From NCBI GenBank assembly GCA_003648195.1, contig QMOK01000006.1, positions 1-32,716 of the forward strand: a DNA stretch of 32,716 bases, given 5' to 3'. Positions 9,341 to 19,295 of this stretch are shown here, in pieces. The notes below the pieces were generated by a model. That model was not told the origin of the DNA. It made no database searches and was given only the letters and a program-made list of their open reading frames with translations. A program made the position numbers and the translations under genes. Origin of the DNA: Chloroflexota bacterium. GTDB taxonomy: Bacteria > Chloroflexota > Anaerolineae > Anaerolineales > UBA11858. Each line of letters opens with the position of its first letter. The stretch's first letter is position 1.

Positions 9341-9548
9341 GTGTTTGGGTTGCTGATGCTGGACCCTTGATTTTCCTTGCCAAGCTGGGCAGACTAAATT
9401 TGCTCAAGGAGGCGAGTGCTGAAATATATATTCCTGCTGGGGGAAAATCCCATCTCTAAAAAATGAAATTGATCAACTTCAAAGACATGGTTTCTGGGTA
9501 AGTGAGGCATTGGTTATTAATGTCTTGAAAGAGGTGGGGGAGTTTTAA
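9337..9548 (+). pseudogene. Internally deleted, frameshifted DUF3368/PIN-like toxin
   Basis: ATGA overlap with the antitoxin. N-end MSVWVADAGPLIFLAKLGRLNLLKEASAEIYIPAGGKSHL*, then in another frame EIDQLQRHGFWVSEALVINVLKEVGEF*. Confidence 0.7.
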
Positions 9549-9574
9549 ACATTAGCGATTGGAGGGAAAATATC

Positions 9575-9829
9575 ATGACCCAACTAAATCGAGAGAGCGT
9601 TCTAAAAACACTGCGCGGCTTTGAGGAAGTCAACCGCATCACCGAGGCTGAGAGACGTGAGCGGTTGGCGAATATGACCGATGAAGAAGCACGCGCTATT
9701 TTCGATGACCTCAACCAATCAATAGAAGAACTAACACCAGAGGAGAAAAAACGTCTGGAGCTATTTCGTTTGGAGCATCACTTAAAAGTTCGTAAAGCGA
9801 TGGCGAAAATGGGAAAGGCTAGGGTATGA
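9575..9829 (+). CDS. Small charged protein of unknown function, coupled to downstream nucleotidyltransferase
   Basis: 84-aa ORF with good RBS (GGAGG); ATGA overlap with the next ORF. Confidence 0.6.
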   Translation: MTQLNRESVLKTLRGFEEVNRITEAERRERLANMTDEEARAIFDDLNQSIEELTPEEKKRLELFRLEHHLKVRKAMAKMGKARV

Positions 9830-10398
9830 ATCCTCGTTTTGAAGCCGCCTGGGAAATTCATCAATTTCTGAAGCAACACAATGTCCCGTATGCTGTCATT
9901 GGGGGTGTGGCTGTCCAGAAATGGGGAGACCAACGTGCCACTCAAGATGTGGATATCTCGGTTGGCATATCTATAGAGGAAGGTTCCCAAAAACTTATCC
10001 AACTAATCATTGAGCACTTCTCCTCTCGTATAACAAACCCCGTTGAATTTGCCAAACAGACGCGCATGGTTCTGGTAAGAGCCAGCAACGGTATAGACGT
10101 AGATATTGCCCTAGCGTTGCCAGGCTATGAAGACCAGATGTTTGAACGCGCTGTTGAATATGAGTTGGAACAGGGGAAAGTCATCCAATTTTGTAGCGCA
10201 GAAGACCTTATCATTCATAAAGCCGTGGCTGGACGCCCCCAAGACGTGAGTGATATCCAGGGCATTGTCTACCGTCAGGGGGAAAATTTGGACTTGGATT
10301 ATATTCGTGGCTGGTTGAAAAAATTTGCCGATTTGTTGGGGGCACCAGAAGTTCCAGCACGATTCGAAGAGGCTTGGGAGCGATATCTAAGCCCCTAA
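9826..10398 (+). CDS. Nucleotidyltransferase (AbiEii/MNT-like fold)
   Basis: VPYAVIGGVAVQKWGDQRATQDVDISV matches the GGxA..xG..R.T.DvDi NTase signature. Confidence 0.7.
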   Translation: MNPRFEAAWEIHQFLKQHNVPYAVIGGVAVQKWGDQRATQDVDISVGISIEEGSQKLIQLIIEHFSSRITNPVEFAKQTRMVLVRASNGIDVDIALALPGYEDQMFERAVEYELEQGKVIQFCSAEDLIIHKAVAGRPQDVSDIQGIVYRQGENLDLDYIRGWLKKFADLLGAPEVPARFEEAWERYLSP

Positions 10399-10469
10399 CC
10401 CGCACCTCCCAACTTCATTTGCCTCCTCCGCAGGTGCAACGCACTCAAAAACAAAGTGCGACACACCTC

Positions 10470-12029
10470 CTACCTCCTAACTCGCAACTCTCGCACTTCT
10501 TTTACCCTCAACAGCAAAATCACCCCCGCATAAACGACTCCCCCTACCAGGACGCCGCCTCCCGCCACGAGCCAGACGGCACTATCTCCAAACTTGGATA
10601 ACCATCCCCACAGGGCTAGAGCCATCCCCACGGTGGCGAGGGTGGCGCTGAGTCCCCCTTGCAAGATTTCTCCTCCTTTAATTCCACCCAAACGTTTACG
10701 CATCAAGAAGAATAAGATCACCATCTCTAGGGCAGTGGCAAGTGAGTTGGCGAGTGCCAATCCGCCGCGTGGCATCCATCCCCAGCTTGCGAAAAGGGCC
10801 GCAAATGCGTAGCTGAAAACCACGTTGAGAGTCATGGCTCCCGCGCCAACGAAGACGGGGGTTTTGGTATCGTGCAAGGCATAAAACGCGCGGGCCAAAA
10901 TCTCCACTACTGAGTGCCCCACCAATCCCGCCGCGTACCACAGCAAAGCCCAGGCTACCAGGCTGGTGGAATGGGATGTGAATTCCCCGCGCTGGTAGAG
11001 GAGGGCGATGATGGGTTGGCGGAGGAGGATGAGGCCGGCAGAGGCAGGGAGGGCTAAAAAGATCACTCCGCGCAGGCTGGTTGCCAGAGATGAGCGCATT
11101 TCTCCCAGGCGGTTTTGGGCCACTTGCGCCGAGAATGTGGGCAGGGCGGCAATGGCTATGGATTGGGCGATGGCGGCTTGAGGCATGAGCATGAGCGCAA
11201 AGGCAAACTGAATGGCGGCCACGCTTCCCTCTGGTTGCTGGGATGCCAGGCGGACGTTGACCCAAAAGTTGAGCTGCACCACGGCCACTCCTAAGAGGCG
11301 CGGCCCCATTAGACGCGCTACTTCTCGCACGGAGGGGAGATCTAACCCCAGAGTGGGCGTGTATGCTCCATTTTGGCGTAAAAGCGCGGGCAGTTGGAGG
11401 ATGAGGTGTAGCCCGGCGCCAATAACCACTCCCCAGGCCAGCCCGTAGATGCCCATTGTGGGGGCTAGAACCAGGACGCCGAAGATCATTCCCACCTGGT
11501 ACATGGAGGGCGTGAGAGCGGGAATGAAGAAGACTTGCTTAGAGTTGAGGATGCCCATCACTAGGCCGCTGAGTCCGAAGAGCACGGCGGAGGGGAGCAT
11601 GATGCGCGTGAGCGAGATGGTGAGGGCCATTTTGTCGGGATCGGCGGCGACTCCGGGGGCTAGGACGCGCACTACCTGCGGGGCAAAAATGGCGGCTATT
11701 GCGGCTATTACGGTCACGGTTAGGAATACTAAATTGGTAATGGCTGAGGCTAGTTTCCAGGCTTTTTCACGTTTTTTTTGAGCGAGCAGCCCCGTGAAAG
11801 TGGGGATGAAGGCTGATCCCAACGCACCGCCGGCCACCAGGTTAAAGAGTGTTTCGGGGATGCGATTGGCGGCGGTAAAGGCATCCAGGGCAGGGCCGGT
11901 TCCAAAGGCTTTGGCGACCAAGATTTGCCGCACTAGACCTATGAGGTTAGAGATGATGAAGGCGGCCATGACCGTCCCGGCGGCGCGGGCTATTTGGTGG
12001 GTGGCGGTTTTTTGGGTTTCCGTACTCAT
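10470..12029 (-). CDS. murJ: Lipid II flippase MurJ/MviN family
   Basis: 519 aa polytopic; ISNLIGLVRQILVAKAFGTGPALDAFTAANRIPETLFNLVAGGALGSAFIPTF. Confidence 0.9.
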   Translation of the reverse strand: MSTETQKTATHQIARAAGTVMAAFIISNLIGLVRQILVAKAFGTGPALDAFTAANRIPETLFNLVAGGALGSAFIPTFTGLLAQKKREKAWKLASAITNLVFLTVTVIAAIAAIFAPQVVRVLAPGVAADPDKMALTISLTRIMLPSAVLFGLSGLVMGILNSKQVFFIPALTPSMYQVGMIFGVLVLAPTMGIYGLAWGVVIGAGLHLILQLPALLRQNGAYTPTLGLDLPSVREVARLMGPRLLGVAVVQLNFWVNVRLASQQPEGSVAAIQFAFALMLMPQAAIAQSIAIAALPTFSAQVAQNRLGEMRSSLATSLRGVIFLALPASAGLILLRQPIIALLYQRGEFTSHSTSLVAWALLWYAAGLVGHSVVEILARAFYALHDTKTPVFVGAGAMTLNVVFSYAFAALFASWGWMPRGGLALANSLATALEMVILFFLMRKRLGGIKGGEILQGGLSATLATVGMALALWGWLSKFGDSAVWLVAGGGVLVGGVVYAGVILLLRVKEVRELRVRR

Positions 12030-12262
12030 GGGGAAGATTATATCATTGCTGGTGTGTTTTATTCCGTTTGAAATACTCAGAAAGAAAACCGAATGGCGAA
12101 TTGTAAATGGTGGGCGGGAGACCGCGAAGAAACAGGCTGTTTTGTTATAGGAAATACCATACTTGACTTACCTCAACATCTTCTTTATACTGCATTCTCA
12201 CGAGGCTATTTGCTGAACAATAAAATTGGACGCTTTCAAATTGAACAATGGAGAAATAATTC

Positions 12263-13117
12263 ATGAATCCCCAAAAGATAGCAATATTAACAGATAGCTC
12301 CGCTTATATGCCCCAGAGCGCGTTAGAGGGGCTGAACGTCACAGTAATCCCTGTTTGGCTAATTTGGGGTGGCGAACGCTTCAGGGATGGGGTTGACATC
12401 GACCCAAGTACATTCTATCAACGGCTAAAAACATCAGACACTTTGCCAACCTCATCGCAGCCTTCAGCAGGGGAATTTATGACAGTTTTTCAAAAAATGG
12501 CCGTGGAGGCTGACGCCATTGTCAATGTTTTAGTTTCCTCTAAAATAAGCGGCACTATCGCTTGCGCTCAAGCCGCTCAAGAGCGATTGCCCGACATCAC
12601 CATGCGAACCGTAGATACCTTTTCTAGCTCAATGGGCTTGGGACTGGTGGTATTGGCGGCTGCCAGAGCCGTGGCCGCCGGAAAATCTCTCGACGAAGTT
12701 GTCGCCGTTGCCGAAGACGTAACATCAAGACTGCATTTGTTGTTTGTAGTAGATACTTTGGAATATTTGCATCGAGGCGGACGCATCACCGGAGGCAAAC
12801 GCATGTTGGGAACAGCTTTGCAAATAAAGCCAATCTTGCACTTCAAAGATGGCTTAATCCAGCCATTATCCCAAACGCGAACGAAACGCAAAGCAATAGC
12901 GCAAATGCTAGATATAGCGGAGCAACGCCTAGGAGGAAAGAAAATGGCCGAGGCCGCCATAGTAGATGTTGACGTCCCCGAAGAAGGCGATAAAGTCGCC
13001 AAAATGATAGAAGACCGCTTCTCTGTGCCGCTCATTCACCGCTCCGGTGTCAGCCCCGTTGTCGGAACACACGTTGGGCCCGGCGCCATTGGCCTAGCCT
13101 TTTACGCTGAAACATAA
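12263..13117 (+). CDS. DegV family fatty-acid-binding protein
   Basis: KIAILTDSSAYMPQSAL...TLPTSSQPSAGEF...EYLHRGGRITGGKRMLGTALQIKPILHF...GPGAIGLAFY. Confidence 0.9.
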   Translation: MNPQKIAILTDSSAYMPQSALEGLNVTVIPVWLIWGGERFRDGVDIDPSTFYQRLKTSDTLPTSSQPSAGEFMTVFQKMAVEADAIVNVLVSSKISGTIACAQAAQERLPDITMRTVDTFSSSMGLGLVVLAAARAVAAGKSLDEVVAVAEDVTSRLHLLFVVDTLEYLHRGGRITGGKRMLGTALQIKPILHFKDGLIQPLSQTRTKRKAIAQMLDIAEQRLGGKKMAEAAIVDVDVPEEGDKVAKMIEDRFSVPLIHRSGVSPVVGTHVGPGAIGLAFYAET

Positions 13118-13269
13118 GAGACGCCTCCCCGCAAGATAGATAGCGTAACTCCCGTCGGTCTGGCGGGTTTTACTATTTAGACGTTTAACCGTTCAACGCT
13201 TCCATTGACATATTGACACAATCATTTTTTACAGAAAATAAACTCTAACCACAACACAGGTGAACCCTC

Positions 13270-14190
13270 ATGGCACGTTACAAAATTATTCTCAACCCAG
13301 AATCAGGCCGAGGCATTGGCGGACAGTCTATCCCTCAAATCGAAGAATACTTAAAAGGTCACGGGTTAGATTTTGAACTCGTATGCACCGAAGCCCCCTG
13401 GCACGCGGTTGAACTAGCGCAACAGGCCGTTAAAGATGGCTTTGATGTCGTTGTCTCTGCTGGAGGAGATGGCACCGCGAACGAGGTACTCAACGGTCTG
13501 ATGCTCGCAAAAGAGGATGGACATACCGCCGCCATGGGCGTGTTACCTGTTGGACAAGGCAACGATTTCGCTTTCAGCATGGGCGTCCCCGTTGAGCTAG
13601 AGGCCAGTTGCCAAGCCCTGGCGCAAAATCATCGCCGGAACATTGACGTAGGCCGGGTAACGGGCGGGTTGCGGCCCGAAGGGCGCTTCTTCGGCAATGG
13701 GATAGGGATTGGATTTGACGCCGTGGTCGGCTTCGAAGCCCTAAAATTGAAACGATTGCACGGTTTTCCCGCCTATCTTGTGGCAGCTCTCAAAACCATT
13801 TTCCTCTACTACCAAGCTCCCAAAGTCCGCGTTGACCTTGATGAAGAGTCGCTCACTTTGTCTGCCCTGATGGTTTCTATTATGAATGGCCGCCGCATGG
13901 GAGGCGGTTTTATGATGGCCCCTCACGGAGACCCCGAAGACACTTTCCTTGACCTTTGCCTCGTAGAAGAAGTCAGCCGCCCGAAGATATTTGCTCTCAT
14001 CCCCCGCTTTTTGGGAGGAACCCAAGGCTCCCACCCGGCGGTGCAGTTCCAGCAATCTAAGCGAGTCACCGTGACTGCCCTTAAAGGTGTCTTGCCCACC
14101 CACGCCGATGGCGAAACCGTCAGCCTTGAAAGAACGAAATTATCTATTGAGCTGTTACCACACCAGCTAGAATTAATCACCCAACCATGA
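13270..14190 (+). CDS. Diacylglycerol/lipid kinase family protein (YegS/DgkB-like)
   Basis: IILNPESGRG...VSAGGDGTANEVLNGL...GVLPVGQGNDFAFSMGVP...HADGE. Confidence 0.88.
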   Translation: MARYKIILNPESGRGIGGQSIPQIEEYLKGHGLDFELVCTEAPWHAVELAQQAVKDGFDVVVSAGGDGTANEVLNGLMLAKEDGHTAAMGVLPVGQGNDFAFSMGVPVELEASCQALAQNHRRNIDVGRVTGGLRPEGRFFGNGIGIGFDAVVGFEALKLKRLHGFPAYLVAALKTIFLYYQAPKVRVDLDEESLTLSALMVSIMNGRRMGGGFMMAPHGDPEDTFLDLCLVEEVSRPKIFALIPRFLGGTQGSHPAVQFQQSKRVTVTALKGVLPTHADGETVSLERTKLSIELLPHQLELITQP

Positions 14191-14876
14191 AAATGAAACT
14201 TACCGAAAGAGCCGTAAATACCACTATTAAAGCATTGATATTCTCGCTCTGCCGTGTAGATAGAGAACAATTGGAGCGAGTCCCGCGCCAAGGCCCGCTG
14301 GTTATTTACATGAATCACATCAATTTTCTTGATGCTCCCATATTCTACACTCATTTGCGCCCCCGTCCCCTGACAGGATTTGTGAAAAGCGAAACCTGGG
14401 ATAGCCCTTATTTAGGCCCTCTTTTCACCCTGTGGGGCGCTATCCCCATCCGGCGCGGCGAGGCCGATATGAACGCTATTCGCCAGGGAGTGGCAGCCCT
14501 GCAAAATGGACAGATGCTCGCCATTGCTCCAGAGGGAACGCGCAGCGGGCATGGACGCATGCAAAAAGCTCACGCCGGCGTAGTGATGATGGCGTTGCTT
14601 AGCGGCGCTCCGCTTTTACCCATTGCCCACTTTGGCGCAGAAAGCTTTCAGCAAAACTTCTCCCGGCTTCGGCGCACGGATTTCAATATTGTGGTTGGCG
14701 AACCTTTTGTTTTGGATAATGGGGGCGAACGCGCAACGCACGCTATCCGAGAAAAAATGACCGATGAAATTATGTATCAGTTGGCCTCCATGCTGCCCCC
14801 ATCTTATCGGGGCGAATACGCCGACCTCACCAATGCTACACAGAATTATTTGCGATTTCTTTCTCATGGGAAATAG
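14187..14876 (+). CDS. 1-acyl-sn-glycerol-3-phosphate acyltransferase family (PlsC-like)
   Basis: MNHINFLD (HX4D variant), FVKSETWDSPYLGPLF, IAPEGTRSGHGRM; ATGA overlap with upstream gene. Confidence 0.85.
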   Translation: MKMKLTERAVNTTIKALIFSLCRVDREQLERVPRQGPLVIYMNHINFLDAPIFYTHLRPRPLTGFVKSETWDSPYLGPLFTLWGAIPIRRGEADMNAIRQGVAALQNGQMLAIAPEGTRSGHGRMQKAHAGVVMMALLSGAPLLPIAHFGAESFQQNFSRLRRTDFNIVVGEPFVLDNGGERATHAIREKMTDEIMYQLASMLPPSYRGEYADLTNATQNYLRFLSHGK

Positions 14877-14894
14877 TGGATAATGGTTGGCAGT

Positions 14895-14917
14895 AAACGC
14901 GCTTAGGCGCGTTTTTT
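14895..14917 (+). terminator. Rho-independent terminator
   Basis: AAACGCGC-TTAG-GCGCGTTTTTT. Confidence 0.8.
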
Positions 14918-15011
14918 CATTTAAACGCCTATTTTCCCCGACAGTATGTTTTATAAATCTCTGATATTTCTCTTACGTCTTTCATATGTTCCTTTTGTAT
15001 ACTTATGGCAG

Positions 15012-15032
15012 GCGTTAGGATTAACCTTACGC
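15012..15032. promoter_or_regulatory. Inverted repeat, possible operator upstream of the sHSP cluster
   Basis: GCGTTAGG-attaa-CCTTACGC (7 of 8), just downstream of a TATACT-like -10. Confidence 0.3.
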
Positions 15033-15076
15033 TGCAGAAAAAAATAAAACTATTAAATTCATAAGGAGGTATAGAT

Positions 15077-15499
15077 ATGTATCTAAACTATAGACCACTT
15101 TCAATTTGGCGTGAGATAGACCGTTTGCAACGAGGGATGGAACGTGTATTTGACAACTATTCCTCAGATCGTAATTACCCGCTTGTGAATGTATGGGCCA
15201 ATGAAAAAAGCGCCCTTATCACCGCGGAGCTTCCCGGACTCACCAAGGATGATATTGAGCTAAATGTTTTAGAAAACACTATCACGCTTAGCGGTGAACG
15301 CAAAACGGATGTTATCCCTGAGGATGCCAAGTACCACCGCCAAGAACGGAGCTATGGGAGTTTCACCCGCACCATCCGAGTACCTTATAAGATAGATGTT
15401 GATAAGGTAGAGGCTGTTTTTGCTAATGGTGTTATCAAAATTACCCTTCCCCGTGCGGAAGAGGATATTCCTAAGAAAATTAAAGTTGAGATCAACTAA
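15077..15499 (+). CDS. Hsp20/alpha-crystallin small heat shock protein
   Basis: PLVNVWANEKSALITAELPGLTKDDIELNVLENTITLSGER...RTIRVPYKIDVDKVEAVFANGVIKITLPRAEE. Confidence 0.93.
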   Translation: MYLNYRPLSIWREIDRLQRGMERVFDNYSSDRNYPLVNVWANEKSALITAELPGLTKDDIELNVLENTITLSGERKTDVIPEDAKYHRQERSYGSFTRTIRVPYKIDVDKVEAVFANGVIKITLPRAEEDIPKKIKVEIN

Positions 15500-15516
15500 T
15501 TTTAGAGGAGGTAATC

Positions 15517-15924
15517 ATGGCTGCTAAAAACAAAGAAATGGAAGTACAAAAACAGGAAACAATTCAAAAGGAAAGCGAACGTACCCGTGAATGTCCTAGT
15601 TTCGTGCCTCAAGCGGATATTTATGAAACCGATGAAAATATTGTTGTTCTCTTAGATATGCCAGGCGTTGAAAAGGATAATATCAGTGTCGGCTTGGAGA
15701 AGAACATCCTTTCGGTGAATGGTTACGTTGATTTAGAGTATCCCGAAGACTATTCATTGGCTTTGGCAGAGTACCGCTATGGTGACTATGAACGTAGTTT
15801 TCGCGTTTCAGATAGGGTTGAGCAAGACAACATTGAAGCTCGGTACAAGGATGGGGTACTTCGTTTAACCTTGCCCAAGGCAGAAGAAGCCAAAGAGCGC
15901 AAAATACCCGTCAAAATCGGGTAA
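15517..15924 (+). CDS. Hsp20/alpha-crystallin small heat shock protein (second copy)
   Basis: PQADIYETDENIVVLLDMPGVEKDNISVGLEKNILSVNGYVDL...ARYKDGVLRLTLPKAEEAKERKIPVKIG. Confidence 0.92.
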   Translation: MAAKNKEMEVQKQETIQKESERTRECPSFVPQADIYETDENIVVLLDMPGVEKDNISVGLEKNILSVNGYVDLEYPEDYSLALAEYRYGDYERSFRVSDRVEQDNIEARYKDGVLRLTLPKAEEAKERKIPVKIG

Positions 15925-15961
15925 TTCACAAACTCTTCAAGACAATTTGTAGCATAGCTAA

Positions 15962-15994
15962 GCAAAGAGGCGGGTCAATGACTCGTCTCTTTGC
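15962..15994 (+). terminator. Stable hairpin, terminator candidate
   Basis: gcaaagaggcgggtc-aat-gactcgtctctttgc, 15-bp stem including two G-U pairs. Confidence 0.6.
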
Positions 15995-16050
15995 TTATGC
16001 AGAGTTGGATGATATACTTTTGTAGTCCTTTTTAGCACTGATTAGGGTAG

Positions 16051-17034
16051 ATGACATATATGGAATATAAAGATTATTATAAAGTTTTAGGCGTCAATAG
16101 AGATGCCACGCAGGAAGATATTAAAAAAGCTTTTCGCAAACTGGCGCGTAAATATCACCCTGACGTGAAAGGGAGCGAATCTTCCGAAGAGAAATTCAAA
16201 GAAATCAACGAAGCATACCAAGTTCTCTCGGATACTGAAAAACGCCAGAAATACGACCAATTTGGCTCCCATTACAAGCAGTATTCTAGGGCTGGCGGTC
16301 AACCTGAGGATTTTAACTGGGGACCATGGCGCTCACAAGGCCAGCCTCGCAGAGGAGCTTACCAAACGCGCCAAGTTTCCCCCGAAGAATTACAACAAAT
16401 GTTTGGCCACTTTGGTGGGATAGGAGGAAGTGGAGGCGGAGGAAGTTTCTCCGATTTCTTCGAGACCTTGTTCGGTGGCTTTGGCGGCGCACCAACTCAA
16501 CAGCGAATGAATCAAGAACCGGCCCAATTGGATGCGAAGCATGACATTGAAATTACGCTAGAAGAAGCTCACAGAGGCACAACGCGTGTCCTGGCGTGGG
16601 AAGATGGGCGAAAGATTGAGGCCAAGATTCCGCCAGGGGTGAAGACCGGTTCCAAAGTGCGTTTGCAAGGGCAAGGTAGGCGCTCATCGCGCGGGGGTGG
16701 CGTGGGAGACTTATATCTGAAGATAAAAGTTTTGCCGCATCCACTCTTTGAACGTGAGGGCGCCAATTTACGAACCAATGTCCCCGTTGGACTTTGCGAT
16801 GCTCTCCTCGGCGGCGAGGTAGAAGTTGCCGCCATTGACAGGCGGGTGAAATTGACCATTCCCCCCGAAACAGAGAACGGGAAAATCTTCCGGCTGCGAG
16901 GCTTGGGAATGCCAGAACTGCGCAACCCAAAAAAGCGCGGTGATCTTTTCGTCAAAGTAAACGTATTGTTGCCCAAGAACTTGAGCGCGGAAGAGAAAAA
17001 ACTATTCCGTAAACTTCGAGATATGCGAAAATGA
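16051..17034 (+). CDS. J-domain protein, CbpA/DnaJ-type lacking the zinc finger
   Basis: [34 protein letters not shown] region, C-terminal DnaJ domains; no CxxCxGxG repeats. Confidence 0.9.
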   Translation: MTYMEYKDYYKVLGVNRDATQEDIKKAFRKLARKYHPDVKGSESSEEKFKEINEAYQVLSDTEKRQKYDQFGSHYKQYSRAGGQPEDFNWGPWRSQGQPRRGAYQTRQVSPEELQQMFGHFGGIGGSGGGGSFSDFFETLFGGFGGAPTQQRMNQEPAQLDAKHDIEITLEEAHRGTTRVLAWEDGRKIEAKIPPGVKTGSKVRLQGQGRRSSRGGGVGDLYLKIKVLPHPLFEREGANLRTNVPVGLCDALLGGEVEVAAIDRRVKLTIPPETENGKIFRLRGLGMPELRNPKKRGDLFVKVNVLLPKNLSAEEKKLFRKLRDMRK

Positions 17035-17071
17035 AATGTGAAGCACAGAAACGTGCGCGTCTTTCTACGGC

Positions 17072-17108
17072 CCGCATTGCACTTCATGTTTATTGAAATG
17101 CAATGCGG
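17072..17108 (+). terminator. Hairpin downstream of J-protein gene
   Basis: CCGCATTGCA...TGCAATGCGG, perfect 10-bp stem; weak T-run. Confidence 0.45.
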
Positions 17109-17190
17109 TTCTAGCTAATTAATACCCTTAGAAAATCTAATGAACGTAAATTTTGGAACCGTATTCAATGGGACGCAAAGGAATTGATGC

Positions 17191-18312
17191 ATGTTCTTAG
17201 AACAGCTAAACATCAAAAAAAATACCCCTCTGCGAAACTTAACTACCTTTGGCATTGGCGGCCCGGCCCGGTATTATTTGCGCGTTGAAACCACCGATGC
17301 GCTACTGAAAGCTTGGGGCGCGGCTCAACGCGCGGGCATCCCCGTCTTCATCCTCGGCGGCGGCAGCAATATTTTAGTTAGCGACTACGGCTTTGATGGC
17401 TTGGTCATTCACGTCGCCACGCGGGGAATTGAAACTCTGGCAGAAGATGATAAAACAATTACCCTCAAAGCAGCCGCCGGGGAAATTTTGGATGACGTTA
17501 TAGCCCAAACCACAGCATCCGGTTGGTGGGGAATTGAAAACCTTTCTCTGATTCCTGGGCGAGTGGGAGCGTTCCCTATCCAAAACGTGGGTGCCTACGG
17601 GCAAGATGCTGGGGGAGTGGTTCAATCCGTAGAGGTTTGGGATTCCCATTCCCAGACGATTAAAAATCTGCCAAAATCGGAATGTCAATTTGGCTATCGC
17701 ACCAGCATCTTCAACACCACCCAACGGGGACGCTATCTCATTCTCCACGTTGTCATAAAATTGAGCAAAATCGGCCAGCCCAACCTCTCTTACCAAGGCC
17801 TGCGCGACTTCTTCGCCAAGGAGCCGCCCACCGCGCCCGGCCAAATGCGCTCAGCCCAAATACGGGCCGCTGTCACCCGCATCCGCAAGAGCAAATTACC
17901 CGACCCCGCCGAAATTGGCAGCGCGGGCTCATTTTTCAAAAATATCATCCTTAACGAAGAAGAATTCGCCCGCCTACAAACCCATGCCAAAAAGCATTTA
18001 CCCTCAAACGTTATCACCAAGCTAAACGGATTCAGGGAGCGCTTCCCCAACGAAAGCGGCATTAAAATTCCCACCGCCTACATCATTGAAGCCTGCGGAT
18101 TGAAAGGAGCCACCCTGGGCGGAGCGGCGCTTTCCCAAAATCACGCTCTCATCATGACCAATGCCACCGGCCACGCCACCGCCGCCGAAGTCATGCGTCT
18201 GGCCCGCCAGGTGCGCCAAACCGTCCACTCCCAAACGGGACTCGCCATCCACATTGAACCAACCCTGGTTGGGTTCAGCCAGGCAGAATTGGATGGGTAT
18301 CTTGAGTTGTGA
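17191..18312 (+). CDS. murB: UDP-N-acetylmuramate dehydrogenase
   Basis: NLTTFGIGGPARYYLRV, ILGGGSNILVSDYGFDGLVI, SLIPGRVGAFPIQNVGAYGQ, GSAGSFFKNI. Confidence 0.92.
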   Translation: MFLEQLNIKKNTPLRNLTTFGIGGPARYYLRVETTDALLKAWGAAQRAGIPVFILGGGSNILVSDYGFDGLVIHVATRGIETLAEDDKTITLKAAAGEILDDVIAQTTASGWWGIENLSLIPGRVGAFPIQNVGAYGQDAGGVVQSVEVWDSHSQTIKNLPKSECQFGYRTSIFNTTQRGRYLILHVVIKLSKIGQPNLSYQGLRDFFAKEPPTAPGQMRSAQIRAAVTRIRKSKLPDPAEIGSAGSFFKNIILNEEEFARLQTHAKKHLPSNVITKLNGFRERFPNESGIKIPTAYIIEACGLKGATLGGAALSQNHALIMTNATGHATAAEVMRLARQVRQTVHSQTGLAIHIEPTLVGFSQAELDGYLEL

Positions 18313-18396
18313 GAATAAATGCTCAACTTTGACTTTGAAGCCGTTTTCGTTTTAGTAAGGAAATGTTAGACTATATTTACAGTGAGGTGACAAATT

Positions 18397-19161
18397 ATGA
18401 AACAGGTTGGTTTGCAGCTTTACTCTATCCGCACCGCCATAGATGAGAACTTTGAAGATTCTATTCGAAAAGTGGCCGCTATGGGGTACAAGAATATTGA
18501 GACCGCATTTTTCCCAGAACACGTATCTTATGCGCGGGCTGGACAATTATTTAATGAACTTGGTTTGAACGTTGTGAGCGCGCATTGCGAGCTTCCCTCA
18601 GATGACCTGCAAAGAGATTTGTGGCTAGAGATGGCCGAAGCCTATGATTGTAAAAACATGATCTGGCATGGCTGGCCTCGGAATGACCGCTATAAATCGG
18701 TGGAAAATACCAAAAAATGGGTGGAAATTTACAATGAGGCCAGTGCTTTCGCAAAGGCGAACGGCTTGCGCTTAGGTTTGCACAATCACTGGTGGGAATT
18801 TGAAGAGGTTGATGGGCACATCCCATTTTATTATCTCCTAGAGAACCTAGACCCAGACATATTCTTTGAGATTGATATTTATTGGGCAAAGGTAGCTGGT
18901 AAAGACCCCGCGAAGATAATCGCTGATTTTGGTGACAGGGTTTCCCATTTGCATGTTAAAGATGGCCCAGCTCGCACGGGTGAAACAGACGCGATGCAAT
19001 TACCCGCTGGGCAGGGCACTTTGAATATCCCAGCGATTCTACAAGCGGCAAGCGACAAAACTGAGTGGCTGATAGTGGAATTTGATAATTGCGCTACAGA
19101 CATACTAAAAGCTGTTCAAGAAAGTTACCGTTATTTAGCAGAAGATGTTCTTGCAAAATAA
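18397..19161 (+). CDS. Sugar phosphate isomerase/epimerase family (xylose isomerase-like TIM barrel)
   Basis: MKQVGLQLYSIRTAIDENFEDSIRKVAAMGYKNIE...LGLHNHWWEFE...FFEIDIYWAKVAGKDP...HLHVKDG. Confidence 0.88.
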   Translation: MKQVGLQLYSIRTAIDENFEDSIRKVAAMGYKNIETAFFPEHVSYARAGQLFNELGLNVVSAHCELPSDDLQRDLWLEMAEAYDCKNMIWHGWPRNDRYKSVENTKKWVEIYNEASAFAKANGLRLGLHNHWWEFEEVDGHIPFYYLLENLDPDIFFEIDIYWAKVAGKDPAKIIADFGDRVSHLHVKDGPARTGETDAMQLPAGQGTLNIPAILQAASDKTEWLIVEFDNCATDILKAVQESYRYLAEDVLAK

Positions 19162-19295
19162 ATTGGGTGTGTTTCAAATGATTTGAAATTGTTCAGAAAA
19201 CAGGTTTCTTTCTGCCCAACGGTAGGGGCATACCCTCGCGGTTGACCAGTAGGATAGGAGCAAGTCCTGTCCCTACAATCGTTTATAAACAACAT

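Noticed and set aside
10594-12150. Several plus-strand ORFs within murJ
   Set aside because: Antisense to a well-supported long membrane-protein ORF; low-complexity content.
13741-14354. Minus-strand ORFs of 120 and 143 aa
   Set aside because: Shadow ORFs of the lipid kinase and acyltransferase genes.
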